NCBI GenBank assembly: GCA_030623035.1
Contig: JAUXFK010000052.1
Location: 1 to 13,263 of the forward strand
DNA length: 13,263 nucleotides
From: Deltaproteobacteria bacterium
Lineage (GTDB): Bacteria; Desulfobacterota; UBA8473
Reading direction: 5' to 3'
The notes below the pieces were generated by a model, which was not told the DNA's origin, made no database searches, and saw only the letters and a program-made list of their open reading frames with translations. Numbering within the stretch: the first letter of the stretch is position 1; every line of letters starts with the position of its first letter. Positions 1 to 6,939 of the stretch are shown piece by piece. A program made the translations under genes and the position numbers.

Positions 1-375
1 CAGAAGTTCCAGGACTTCATTAACCCTGCGTGTACGTTTTCCCCCTTTCACCCCTGAGAGCCCGGCCAGCATGATCAGCCACTCTTTTAGCCGAAGGTAA
101 GGGTAGATGTATTGTGTTTCAGTTAAGAGCCCCAAGCACTCCCTCGCCCCGGCCTCTGTGGATAAACGCTCCTTAATCAACACCTGCCCTTTCTGAGGGC
201 GCAGCAACCCTGCACCCAGCTTGATGGTTGTGGTCTTGCCTGCCCCATTAGGCCCCACCAGACCCATAACGGTCCCAGCAGGGACAGACATGTCCATATC
301 GTGAATAATGTTTTTTGATCGCATCCAAAAGCCGTGTGGTACAGCAAATGTTACTCTGTTCCATCGAAGAGCCAT
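1..375 (-). CDS. ABC transporter ATP-binding protein, N-terminal part (runs off window)
   Basis: The first 125 residues of an ABC-type ATPase are visible, with no stop before the window edge. The Walker A motif GPNGAGKTT lies at about residues 40-48, followed by a Q-loop-like segment (LLTETQYIYPYLRLKEWL) at about residues 83-100. The signature motif and Walker B would lie outside the window. The protein would power transport across the inner membrane, but the substrate cannot be read from this part. The start is an ATG one base after the stop of the upstream TPR gene, so the two are almost certainly co-transcribed and translationally coupled. The layout GT-C membrane protein, TPR protein, ABC ATPase suggests export or assembly of a cell-surface product, possibly linked to the pilin gene upstream. 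That link is inferred from position only. Confidence 0.9.
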   Translation of the reverse strand, partial: MALRWNRVTFAVPHGFWMRSKNIIHDMDMSVPAGTVMGLVGPNGAGKTTTIKLGAGLLRPQKGQVLIKERLSTEAGARECLGLLTETQYIYPYLRLKEWLIMLAGLSGVKGGKRTRRVNEVLELL

Positions 376-376
376 C

Positions 377-1075
377 TCAGTCACTATCCATCACCTCTTT
401 TAGCTTTTTAAGAAGAATTTCGCGTTGTTTTAAATCCCTTACGTTGCTCAATGCCTCCTGGAGGAAACGCAGGGCAAGTTCCTTCTGGCCCGCCTGGGTT
501 GCAAAAGTGGCTGAAAGCCGGGAGAGATATGCCGGCGAATCGGGCAAAAGGGATGCCTTATGAAGCGCCTCTGCCGCCGAAAGAGTATCTCCACGGAACT
601 TCCACAGATAAAATCCTTTGAAAAACCATAACTCCCAGTTATCAGGGTGATACACCAACCCCTTGTCAATTAAATAAAACCCACTATCTACTGCCATCAC
701 CTCGGTGGGCAGAATCACCGCCCCAAAAAGATAGGGCAGATCCCAGGCAGGGGAAAGATCTGTAATGAGATCGAGGAAATGCAAAAGATATGGGTACTCC
801 CTGTCTGTGAGTACATGTTGCCCAAAATAATAGGCTGTGCGCATCCACAAAAGATCGGCCAGAAAATGAGGGTCGGCAGGTGAGATGAGACGCATAACAG
901 ATGTATTTAGTGGGACATAGACCACATCCTCATTCAATCCCTTATCCTCACACCATGGACATTCGGGGTTTAGCCTGTGTACGCCATACCGTTTATCGAG
1001 AAAGCGCGTCTGAAGCAGAAGAGTGGAGGAAATAAAAAGAAACAGACATATGAGGGAACAGATCATTGCTTTCAT
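377..1075 (-). CDS. membrane-anchored TPR-like protein with CPWC motif
   Basis: The protein has 232 residues. Residues 1-22 form one hydrophobic segment (MKAMICSLICLFLFISSTLL), which reads as an uncleaved anchor or signal sequence. A Cys-Pro-Trp-Cys motif sits just after it at residues 39-42. The rest is helical with degenerate TPR-like repeats from roughly residue 75 to the end, including the segment PDNWELWFFKGFYLW. The start ATG overlaps the stop of the upstream gene by four bases (ATGA), and its own stop lies one base before the ABC ATPase start. It therefore belongs to a three-gene translationally coupled operon. I do not recognise a named family. The likely role is a periplasm-facing scaffold or accessory factor for the neighbouring ABC transporter or GT-C enzyme. 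That role is inferred from context. Confidence 0.8.
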   Translation of the reverse strand: MKAMICSLICLFLFISSTLLLQTRFLDKRYGVHRLNPECPWCEDKGLNEDVVYVPLNTSVMRLISPADPHFLADLLWMRTAYYFGQHVLTDREYPYLLHFLDLITDLSPAWDLPYLFGAVILPTEVMAVDSGFYLIDKGLVYHPDNWELWFFKGFYLWKFRGDTLSAAEALHKASLLPDSPAYLSRLSATFATQAGQKELALRFLQEALSNVRDLKQREILLKKLKEVMDSD

Positions 1076-3003
1076 CGTTTAGAATCCTTCACACATTGAT
1101 TCTGTAACAGCTCGCGGCTCAAGATAGCTGCCTCCTCATTGATTGGATTTTGAGCAGCCTGTATTAATATTTGACATCCTTTATCATATTCGCCTGTCTT
1201 AAGCAAGCTTTTTCCATACCAGTAAAGAGTGGGAGGATCCTTCGGGTCTTTTCCCCATGCCTGATGAAATGCCTGCACTGCCGAGTTCCAGTCGTCCAAT
1301 TCAGCATAACAGCGACCTTTAAGAAACCACAGGCAGTTATAGTCAAAATCAATCAGCAGGTAGTCGATAAGAAACAAAGCCCTTTTATGGTTGCCGATAC
1401 TGTTAAAGAAGCGGGCCGACTTCCACAGCGACGGGGAATCGGTATTTGGCTCATAATAGCCCTTATTCAAAAGTTGCAAGATGTGCTGGTAGGTTGACTC
1501 GCCAGCCAGTGAATCTTTACGTACATTGACTAAAAAGGAATGCCAGTTTGTCTGGATCAGGATGTCATCAGGATACTCCCTGGCCATGTTTTCAAGTAAC
1601 TTACCACCTTCCAGAAAATTTCCAGAAATATTTAGACTCAAAGCAAGGTTAAGCCGTATCCTCTTGGAGTTTGGGTGCCTGGCGAGTTCGGCGCGATACA
1701 GAGTTACGGCATCCTTGAAGTCCAGATTGCGGGTATAGGTACCCCCCCCTAAGATCAGTAAAACAATTACCAGGATTGCAACCTGCAGTTTCACTCTGTT
1801 CACCCTTTGAGACAGGAAATCAAAGGACAGAAAAACCGTCCCCAATGCCAGACAGAGCGAGGGAAGATACATACGGTGTTCAAAGATTATCTCCAGGGGG
1901 ATCACAGTAGATTCGATCAAAAGGGATATCAGGAACCACGCTGACATCCAGGTAAAGACCGGCCATCGCGTGCGGCAGATCCAGGCCGCGGCAAGTAGTC
2001 CCGCCCAGGACAGGATGCCCAGAATGGTAGTCACGGGGGAAAACAGGCCCCTGGATATTTGATAGTCGTAAAGCAGAGTGAATCGATCGGCCACAGGAAC
2101 GTAAAACAGGGACAGATAATGCCAGAGCACCCGAGATTCGGTCATGAGCCGCTCGATAAGATTAAAATCCCTGTGCTCGTATCCACGAGCAATACTGGTC
2201 CATGGCTCAGTGCCCAGGTAAAAAAGGACAATACCTGCGGCTGCCGCTGATCCGATCAGCACCCAGCGCCGGTTCAGTTGAAAATGGCCTCGTCTGAACA
2301 GGAAAAATTCATGAACCAGAATAAGGCCTGGAACTATGGCCACATGCTCTTTGCAATGCAGGCCAATAACCCATGCCACCAACCCGGAAGACCAGTACAC
2401 TATAGCCCTGGCACGATGGTTTTGTCCCCAGCACCTTCGGCCTGCCAGCCATGCAATCATGGACAGCAGTGCAAAGAAAACAGCCAGGCTGGTCATGCGC
2501 TGGACAATGTAAGTAACGGCATTGACCTGGATCGGATGTAGTGCCCACAAAAATGCTGCTCCCCATGCCAGCCATGGCCTCACTGGGCCATACCGCTCAG
2601 CAAGCCAGCCGGTCTTGAGGGTCTGGGAAAAAAAAAGAGCAGCCAACAGCCCGCAACCAATATGAATAATGATGTTAACGAGGTGATAACCCCTGGGATC
2701 GTAACCACCCCAGAGATAGTTCAAGGCAAAGGTCAGGTTAGCAACTTTGCGATTTGCGCAGGGATGGGAAGCCTGCCATACATAGGCAATTTCATCCCAT
2801 GACAGATTTTGAATCCTGATGAAACCATTCTCTAGAATATTTCCAAAATCATCAAAGATAAAGGGACTTTGCAGTGTGTGGCTGTAAACCGTTAACAGCG
2901 TAGCGACTAATACAATGAAGACCAGAACGTGACGGTATATTCCCCAATGACCGGAAGAGGCTGTATCTCCGGCAGGTTTTTGTATCTCATAAACTGGGCA
3001 CAT
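1072..3003 (-). CDS. GT-C/TMTC-like polytopic membrane protein with C-terminal TPR domain
   Basis: The protein has 643 residues. The first ~420 form about ten membrane segments, and the last ~210 are TPR-like helices. Several features recall eukaryotic TMTC O-mannosyltransferases and their bacterial relatives (GT-C fold): an acidic pair in FIFDDFGNI at residues 48-56 in the first extracytoplasmic loop, ALHPIQVNAVTYIVQRM at about 154-170, and EHRMYLPS at about 375-382 (compare the ERYLYLPS-type motif). Such enzymes transfer a sugar from a polyprenyl-phosphate donor to a protein outside the membrane. pilA lies 99 bp upstream on the same strand but is separated by a terminator. Downstream genes overlap or abut. 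The target could be the pilin, but that is inference. The start ATG has no strong Shine-Dalgarno sequence. A non-enzymatic TPR membrane protein remains possible. Confidence 0.8.
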   Translation of the reverse strand: MCPVYEIQKPAGDTASSGHWGIYRHVLVFIVLVATLLTVYSHTLQSPFIFDDFGNILENGFIRIQNLSWDEIAYVWQASHPCANRKVANLTFALNYLWGGYDPRGYHLVNIIIHIGCGLLAALFFSQTLKTGWLAERYGPVRPWLAWGAAFLWALHPIQVNAVTYIVQRMTSLAVFFALLSMIAWLAGRRCWGQNHRARAIVYWSSGLVAWVIGLHCKEHVAIVPGLILVHEFFLFRRGHFQLNRRWVLIGSAAAAGIVLFYLGTEPWTSIARGYEHRDFNLIERLMTESRVLWHYLSLFYVPVADRFTLLYDYQISRGLFSPVTTILGILSWAGLLAAAWICRTRWPVFTWMSAWFLISLLIESTVIPLEIIFEHRMYLPSLCLALGTVFLSFDFLSQRVNRVKLQVAILVIVLLILGGGTYTRNLDFKDAVTLYRAELARHPNSKRIRLNLALSLNISGNFLEGGKLLENMAREYPDDILIQTNWHSFLVNVRKDSLAGESTYQHILQLLNKGYYEPNTDSPSLWKSARFFNSIGNHKRALFLIDYLLIDFDYNCLWFLKGRCYAELDDWNSAVQAFHQAWGKDPKDPPTLYWYGKSLLKTGEYDKGCQILIQAAQNPINEEAAILSRELLQNQCVKDSKR

Positions 3004-3032
3004 GGACTCAAAGCTGTAGTATAATAGGTTGA

Positions 3033-3072
3033 AAAAACCCCCTCCTGCTCTATAGCGAGGGAGGGGGTTTTT
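3033..3072 (-). terminator. rho-independent terminator after pilA
   Basis: A 13-bp perfect inverted repeat (AAAAACCCCCTCC at 3033-3045, GGAGGGGGTTTTT at 3060-3072) encloses a 14-nt loop. Read on the minus strand it gives a G+C-rich stem ending in a run of six T. It lies 30 bp past the pilA stop and 29 bp before the next gene. Because both edges are A/T tracts it could also stop transcription arriving from the plus strand, but no plus-strand gene runs into it. Confidence 0.9.
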
Positions 3073-3102
3073 AAGTTTAACAAAAGACTAAGTAAATATG
3101 GT

Positions 3103-3519
3103 TTAGTTTTGACATGCATTTGTAGTGTTTGTCAGTATTCGACTCTGAGTCATCGTCCACACATCATCACCTGCGCCGGTTTTGATTCCGCCACCAATTG
3201 ATGTAGCTGTTGCAGTAAATACAAGTGAACTAGGAGAAACAATTAAATATCCATATCGTACATTTTGACCTTTCGTGGCAAATCCTATGTCACCATTGCT
3301 GGCAGAATACGTATCATATTCCGCAAAATAGGCTTCTTCACACGTTGCAATGCTGCCAAGGTTTGTTTTTGCCTCGCTCTGTTTGGCCTTGCACTGATAA
3401 TTTAAGAAGTTTGGTATAGCTATAGCCGCTAATATACCGATGATGGCCACAACGATCATCAACTCAATCAGTGTAAAACCCTTCTTCCCTTTCATTGATC
3501 TTCTTAGTTTTGTCATCAT
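3103..3519 (-). CDS. pilA: type IVa major pilin precursor PilA
   Basis: The 138-residue prepilin has a short basic leader of 14 residues. It ends KGKKG and is followed by the type IV motif FTLIELMIVVAIIGILAA. Cleavage by PilD-type prepilin peptidase before Phe15, with N-methylation of that Phe, would give a mature pilin of 124 residues carrying Glu5. The hydrophobic alpha-1N helix leads into a C-terminal globular part of about 70 residues, longer than in the short Geobacter pilins. Mature cysteines lie at positions 29, 46 and 122; 46 and 122 could form a disulfide. The start is well supported by GGAGGT (minus strand, 3531-3526) six bases upstream; a second Met follows immediately. A sigma-54 promoter lies about 150 bp upstream and a strong terminator follows, so it is probably a monocistronic, highly expressed gene. 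Confidence 0.97.
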   Translation of the reverse strand: MMTKLRRSMKGKKGFTLIELMIVVAIIGILAAIAIPNFLNYQCKAKQSEAKTNLGSIATCEEAYFAEYDTYSASNGDIGFATKGQNVRYGYLIVSPSSLVFTATATSIGGGIKTGAGDDVWTMTQSRILTNTTNACQN

Positions 3520-3678
3520 TTTATTACCTCCTTTTTTTATTATTACTTTTTTTAAAAGTTAATTGAATGCCCTGTATTTTCTCACCCCCCTCTCCTGGGC
3601 CAATCTCTGTTTTTATTGTTGATTTACAATAAATACCTTAGTTACATCTTTCAATCAATTCACTTACTTTTTTATAGT

Positions 3679-3695
3679 AGCAAATATTATGCCAA
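3679..3695 (-). promoter_or_regulatory. sigma-54 (RpoN) promoter of pilA
   Basis: The minus strand reads TTGGCATAATATTTGCT. This fits the YTGGCACG-N4-TTGCW consensus with exactly ten bases between the -24 GG and the -12 GC. Transcription would start near 3668, giving a leader of about 150 nt before the pilA ATG. An NtrC-family activator is encoded next door, and pilin genes in pseudomonads and Geobacter are known to be RpoN-dependent. Confidence 0.8.
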
Positions 3696-3778
3696 ATATT
3701 TCTTATGGCCATATTGGGAATCGGCCTTTTCTACTATAAGCAGTAAATAAGACACAAGTAACGACGCAAGAGACGTCA

Positions 3779-3801
3779 TTTAAAGGCTTTAAGCCTTTAA
3801 A
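3779..3801. promoter_or_regulatory. perfect 11-bp palindrome between pilA promoter and upstream repeats
   Basis: TTTAAAGGCTT and AAGCCTTTAAA are perfect inverted copies separated by one T. The palindrome lies about 85-110 bp upstream of the pilA -24 element, between the promoter and the candidate activator repeats. It could be an operator for a dimeric regulator. No T-run follows, so a terminator is unlikely. No known site is recognised. Confidence 0.5.
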
Positions 3802-3912
3802 CCTGCCTATGATAAAAACCCGACCACTGACTTTTTTTCTTATTTCACAATATTATAGATTATACCGATGATTATCAGCATCTAATTTTAGAGATGGCAA
3901 ACACAAAATAGT

Positions 3913-3948
3913 GTCAATTTTCGTCACATTAATGCAATTTTTGTCACA
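3913..3948 (-). promoter_or_regulatory. candidate enhancer (UAS) for the NtrC-family regulator upstream of pilA
   Basis: Two 14-nt direct repeats, TGTGACAAAAATTG and TGTGACGAAAATTG on the minus strand, differ at one base and are exactly 20 bp apart, about two helical turns. They lie about 220 bp upstream of the sigma-54 promoter, a normal distance for an enhancer acting through DNA looping. A TGTC core is reminiscent of sites reported for PilR of Pseudomonas. Binding by the neighbouring regulator is inferred. Confidence 0.55.
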
Positions 3949-3983
3949 AAGGTCGTCAAAAGCCCCTCAAAAATATTGCCGCC

Positions 3984-4025
3984 CTGTGGAATCCCCAAAG
4001 GGATGCGCAAAGCTAAATTCCACAG
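3984..4025. repeat. compound inverted repeat in the divergent intergenic region
   Basis: CTGTGGAAT and ATTCCACAG form a 9-bp outer inverted repeat around 24 nt. An inner ATCCC/GGGAT hairpin overlaps the outer stem by two bases. It ends about 60 bp before the -35 element of the kinase gene. It could be an operator or simply an extruding structure; no function is recognised. Confidence 0.4.
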
Positions 4026-4085
4026 TGCAGGTGCAGGGATTGGGGAAAAGGGCCATTTATAGATGGATACGAATGAAAAAATGAA

Positions 4086-4114
4086 TTGACCTCAATGCCC
4101 TTGTCTGTTAATAT
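4086..4114 (+). promoter_or_regulatory. sigma-70-type promoter for the kinase-regulator operon
   Basis: TTGACC (4086-4091) and TAATAT (4109-4114) are separated by exactly 17 bp. The match is five of six at -35 and four of six at -10. The inferred start near 4121 leaves about 17 nt before the TTG start codon, with AAAGGGA at 4125-4131 as ribosome binding site. Such a short leader is tight, so the promoter is probable but not certain. Confidence 0.5.
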
Positions 4115-4137
4115 TTAATAGAATAAAGGGACACAAT

Positions 4138-5268
4138 TTGATTAATGTGAGCATAGAACCTATGGATTCAAAAAAACAGGAATCTTTTTTAGAAATTCTC
4201 GTAAATAGTTCTGTAGATGCTTTTATTGCAACAGACATGCACGGCCTAATAACCCTTTTCAGTAAAGGCGCTGAGAAGACATTCGGATCATATGCCGAGG
4301 AGGTCATAGGAACAAAGATAGCCAAATACTATGTCAATGGAAAAGAAGAAGCAAAAAAGATAATGAAAACACTCTATGAAAAGGGAAGTATGCAGAACTA
4401 CGAAACGGAGATGATTGTAGAAAACAACAGGATAGTTACCATGAATCTCTCTATATCTTTACTGAAAGATAGTAAAGGAGCATTAATAGGGACTTTGGGA
4501 GTGGGAAAAGACTTCACAGAATTTAAACGAATAGAGCGACAACTCCAACAATCTGAAAAGTTGGTTACTGTTGGCGAACTGGCTGCAGGGATCGCCCATG
4601 AAATCGGAACCCCGTTAAATGTGATTTTAGGTACAGCTGAGTATCTAATGATGGAAACAGACGATAGTGACCCAAAAAATGAAGATCTAAAGATTATAAT
4701 TTCACAAGCGGAGCATATAACCAAATTGATTCAGCAGCTATTAAACTTTTCTCGATACAACAAACCTGAACTTAAAACAATAGACATCAATAGCCTTATC
4801 AAAGATGTATTAAGATTGACAGACCATCAGATAACAAAGGAGGAAATCAAAATATTGACTGACCTGCAACCGGATATACCACCGATAATAGGTGATGACA
4901 ACCAACTTCAGCAGGTTTTTATAAATATAATCGTAAATGCAATACACGCTATGCCGCAAGGGGGAACTCTAACCACATCGACCAGGCTGAATTGCCCGAA
5001 ACACTCAGCTATAAATAACAATAGAAACGTAGAGATTCATATTTCCGATACAGGTTGTGGTATCCCTCACCAAAATATTCAAAAGATATTCGATCCTTTC
5101 TTTACAACCAAAGATGTCGATAAAGGAACCGGTCTCGGATTGACTGTGAGTCATCGTATAATCGAAGATCATGGTGGAACAATTGATGTAGTAAGTCACG
5201 TTGATGAAGGAACATGCTTTTCTGTAAGGTTACCTATTCAAATTCATGAGGATACTGATGTTAAATAA
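4138..5268 (+). CDS. soluble PAS sensor histidine kinase (NtrB/PilS-like)
   Basis: The 376-residue kinase has a PAS domain at about residues 13-130 and a HisKA dimerisation domain with the phospho-acceptor His154 in GIAHEIGTPL. An HATPase domain follows with N box (NIIVNAIHAM, 263-272), G1 (DTGCGIP, 304-310), F box (IFDPFFTTK, 317-325) and G2 (GTGLGLTV, 330-337). All catalytic boxes look intact. No membrane segment is present, so it should sense a cytoplasmic signal, unlike classical PilS with its membrane domain. The start is taken as TTG at 4138 because AAAGGGA lies seven bases upstream. GTG at 4147 or ATG at 4162 are alternatives that would not affect any domain. It overlaps the regulator gene by about ten bases, so the two are one operon. 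The divergent position relative to pilA suggests control of piliation. Confidence 0.93.
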   Translation: MINVSIEPMDSKKQESFLEILVNSSVDAFIATDMHGLITLFSKGAEKTFGSYAEEVIGTKIAKYYVNGKEEAKKIMKTLYEKGSMQNYETEMIVENNRIVTMNLSISLLKDSKGALIGTLGVGKDFTEFKRIERQLQQSEKLVTVGELAAGIAHEIGTPLNVILGTAEYLMMETDDSDPKNEDLKIIISQAEHITKLIQQLLNFSRYNKPELKTIDINSLIKDVLRLTDHQITKEEIKILTDLQPDIPPIIGDDNQLQQVFINIIVNAIHAMPQGGTLTTSTRLNCPKHSAINNNRNVEIHISDTGCGIPHQNIQKIFDPFFTTKDVDKGTGLGLTVSHRIIEDHGGTIDVVSHVDEGTCFSVRLPIQIHEDTDVK

Positions 5269-6625
5269 TGTGGATGAAAAAATACTGGTGGTCGAAGATG
5301 AAGTAAGGATGCGAAACCTTTTAAAAAAGATATTAACGAAACAGGGACTCTCTGTACAGACATCTCCCAATGGGATGGATGCCCTCAAAAAATTGGAGGA
5401 AACCCCCTTTGATGTCATTATAACTGACATAAAGATGCCGGAGATGAACGGGATGGAACTCCTAAAGACAGTTAAAGAAACCAGAAGAGATGTCTATATC
5501 ATTATAATGACTGCCTTTGGTTCAATAGACTCAGCAGTTAAGGCCATGAAAAAAGGGGCATACGACTATATAACAAAGCCTTTCAAGATGGATGAAATAA
5601 CGATTGTTGTTCAGAAGGCCATAGAGGAAAAGAGGCTTCGTTGTGAGGTAGAATCTCTTCGTAAAGAGGTTAGAGGCAGATACAAGTTTGACAATATTAT
5701 TGGCAAAAGCAAGGCAATGCAAGATGTATTCGAGTTAATAAAGCGTGTCTCTAACAGCAAGAGCACCGTCTTGATATGCGGCAAGAGTGGAACAGGGAAG
5801 GAACTGGTAGCAAAAGCAGTCCACTATAACAGCCCCAGGAAAAACGGTTCATTTGTCCCCGTTAATTGTAGCGCCATACCTGAAACACTTCTTGAGAGCG
5901 AACTATTTGGCCATGTAAAAGGAGCCTTTACAGGAGCAATCGCTACAAGAAAGGGGCTATTTGAGGAAGCCAATGGAGGCACGATATTTTTGGATGAAAT
6001 CGGAGACATATCTCCTGCAATGCAAGTAAAACTTCTAAGGGTTCTGCAGGAAAGGGAAATAAAACGAGTAGGAGGAACAGAAAATATTAAGATCGATATT
6101 CGGTTGGTTGCGGCGAGTAACCAAGACTTGGAAGAGGCATTGAAGAGAGGCGAGTTTAGAGAGGACCTCTTTTATCGTTTAAATGTCATCACAATAACCC
6201 TGCCGGAATTAAAAGACCGTCAAGATGACATTCTTCTATTAGCGAATCATTTCCTGAAAAAATATACACAAGGAGATGTAGATGAGATTAACTCTATTTC
6301 CAAAAAGGCAATGAGTCTGCTTATAAATTACAACTGGCCTGGAAATGTTAGAGAACTGGAAAATGTAATTGAACGAGCTGTGGCCCTTGGTACCCATCGT
6401 GAGTTACTACCCGATGATCTTCCAGCAAATATTAGAAATGGTAAAAAGCCATTCGCAATAAAAGACACTCTGGATGAAAGTGCAACAATAAATGAGTTGG
6501 AAAGGGATCACATTGCAAGAGTATTAAAGAAGGCAAGAGGTCACAAGGTAAATACAGCAAAAATTTTAGGGATCGGCAGAAAAACACTATATAGAAAACT
6601 AAAGAAGTATAATCTGGAATATTAA
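5258..6625 (+). CDS. NtrC-family sigma-54-dependent response regulator (PilR-like)
   Basis: From the chosen start the protein has 455 residues. The receiver domain has acidic pocket VVEDE and phospho-acceptor Asp57 (VIITDIKMP), with the conserved Lys in ITKPF. The AAA+ domain carries Walker A GKSGTGKE (175-182), the sigma-54-contacting GAFTGA loop (222-227), Walker B GGTIFLDEIGD (240-250) and the WPGNVREL segment. A Fis-type helix-turn-helix closes the protein (about 410-455). ATG at 5258 is preferred because GAGGA lies five bases upstream. ATG at 5246 is in frame but has no ribosome binding site and overlaps the kinase more. With an RpoN promoter and enhancer-like repeats in front of divergent pilA, the natural target is pilA. 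Direct orthology to PilR rests on context, since NtrC-type domains are shared by many regulators. Confidence 0.95.
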   Translation: MLNNVDEKILVVEDEVRMRNLLKKILTKQGLSVQTSPNGMDALKKLEETPFDVIITDIKMPEMNGMELLKTVKETRRDVYIIIMTAFGSIDSAVKAMKKGAYDYITKPFKMDEITIVVQKAIEEKRLRCEVESLRKEVRGRYKFDNIIGKSKAMQDVFELIKRVSNSKSTVLICGKSGTGKELVAKAVHYNSPRKNGSFVPVNCSAIPETLLESELFGHVKGAFTGAIATRKGLFEEANGGTIFLDEIGDISPAMQVKLLRVLQEREIKRVGGTENIKIDIRLVAASNQDLEEALKRGEFREDLFYRLNVITITLPELKDRQDDILLLANHFLKKYTQGDVDEINSISKKAMSLLINYNWPGNVRELENVIERAVALGTHRELLPDDLPANIRNGKKPFAIKDTLDESATINELERDHIARVLKKARGHKVNTAKILGIGRKTLYRKLKKYNLEY

Positions 6626-6653
6626 GGAGTTGCGTTTGACCCTTTATAAATCG

Positions 6654-6702
6654 TTTCCATCCAGAAACTAGCGTTTTTTTAGGTCAAGGAAGGTGAAGGT
6701 TT
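6654..6702 (+). repeat. direct repeat A, copy 1
   Basis: This 49-nt stretch matches 6940-6992 with a 3-nt gap and a few mismatches; both share CCATCC, GAAAC and the block AGGTCAAGGAAGG. It opens with GTTTC-6nt-GAAAC, a short hairpin followed by seven T a few bases later. It might therefore also act as a weak terminator for the kinase-regulator operon. It lies 29 bp after the regulator stop. Confidence 0.6.
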
Positions 6703-6785
6703 ATACGAGCCTCTATGAGGCGAAAAGCCGTATTTTCAACCATGCTCCCCATTCAAATCCGCCCCTTTAAACTAAGTATAATAAA

Positions 6786-6801
6786 TTGTAATTGTTTAGC
6801 C
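6786..6801 (+). repeat. core repeat TTGTAAYWGTTTAGCC, isolated copy
   Basis: The 16-nt string TTGTAATTGTTTAGCC matches 15 of 16 bases of the core found inside the left 57-bp inverted-repeat arm. It ends 15 bp before the MITE-like element. Sequence beyond the core does not match the arms. Confidence 0.5.
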
Positions 6802-6816
6802 ATCTTAAGGAGCTAA

Positions 6817-6939
6817 CTAGTGTCGTGTCAATTGAGAAATGACGCATCTCTATTTTGTCATTCCTGCGAACGCGGGAATGACATTGGTGGTGTTCTACTT
6901 TCTTTCACATCAAACACTTGATACATGACACGGCACTAG
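6817..6939. repeat. MITE-like element (123 bp) with terminal inverted repeats and central hairpin
   Basis: The ends are CTAGTGTCGTGTCA and TGACACGGCACTAG, which are 14-bp inverted repeats with one mismatch. If CTAG is the duplicated target, the remaining terminal repeat is 10 bp. The centre holds a 13-bp hairpin (6856-6868 with 6871-6883, one G-T pair) around TCATTCCTGCG, a motif common in dispersed palindromic repeats. There is no ORF inside. A related half-element is seen at 11572-11624, which supports a mobile or dispersed family. Confidence 0.7.

Noticed and set aside
2278..2575. Open frames on both strands across the GT-C gene
   Set aside because: They overlap a clear membrane-protein gene, lack homology features and ribosome binding sites, and are frame shadows.
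3103..3519. Conductive pilin (nanowire) function
   Set aside because: The pilin is long with a full C-terminal domain, and aromatic positions alone do not prove conductivity; many Geobacter filaments are cytochromes.
6653..6680. Terminator for the kinase-regulator operon
   Set aside because: The stem is only five base pairs and the T-run starts several bases after it; too weak to call separately, so noted under the repeat.
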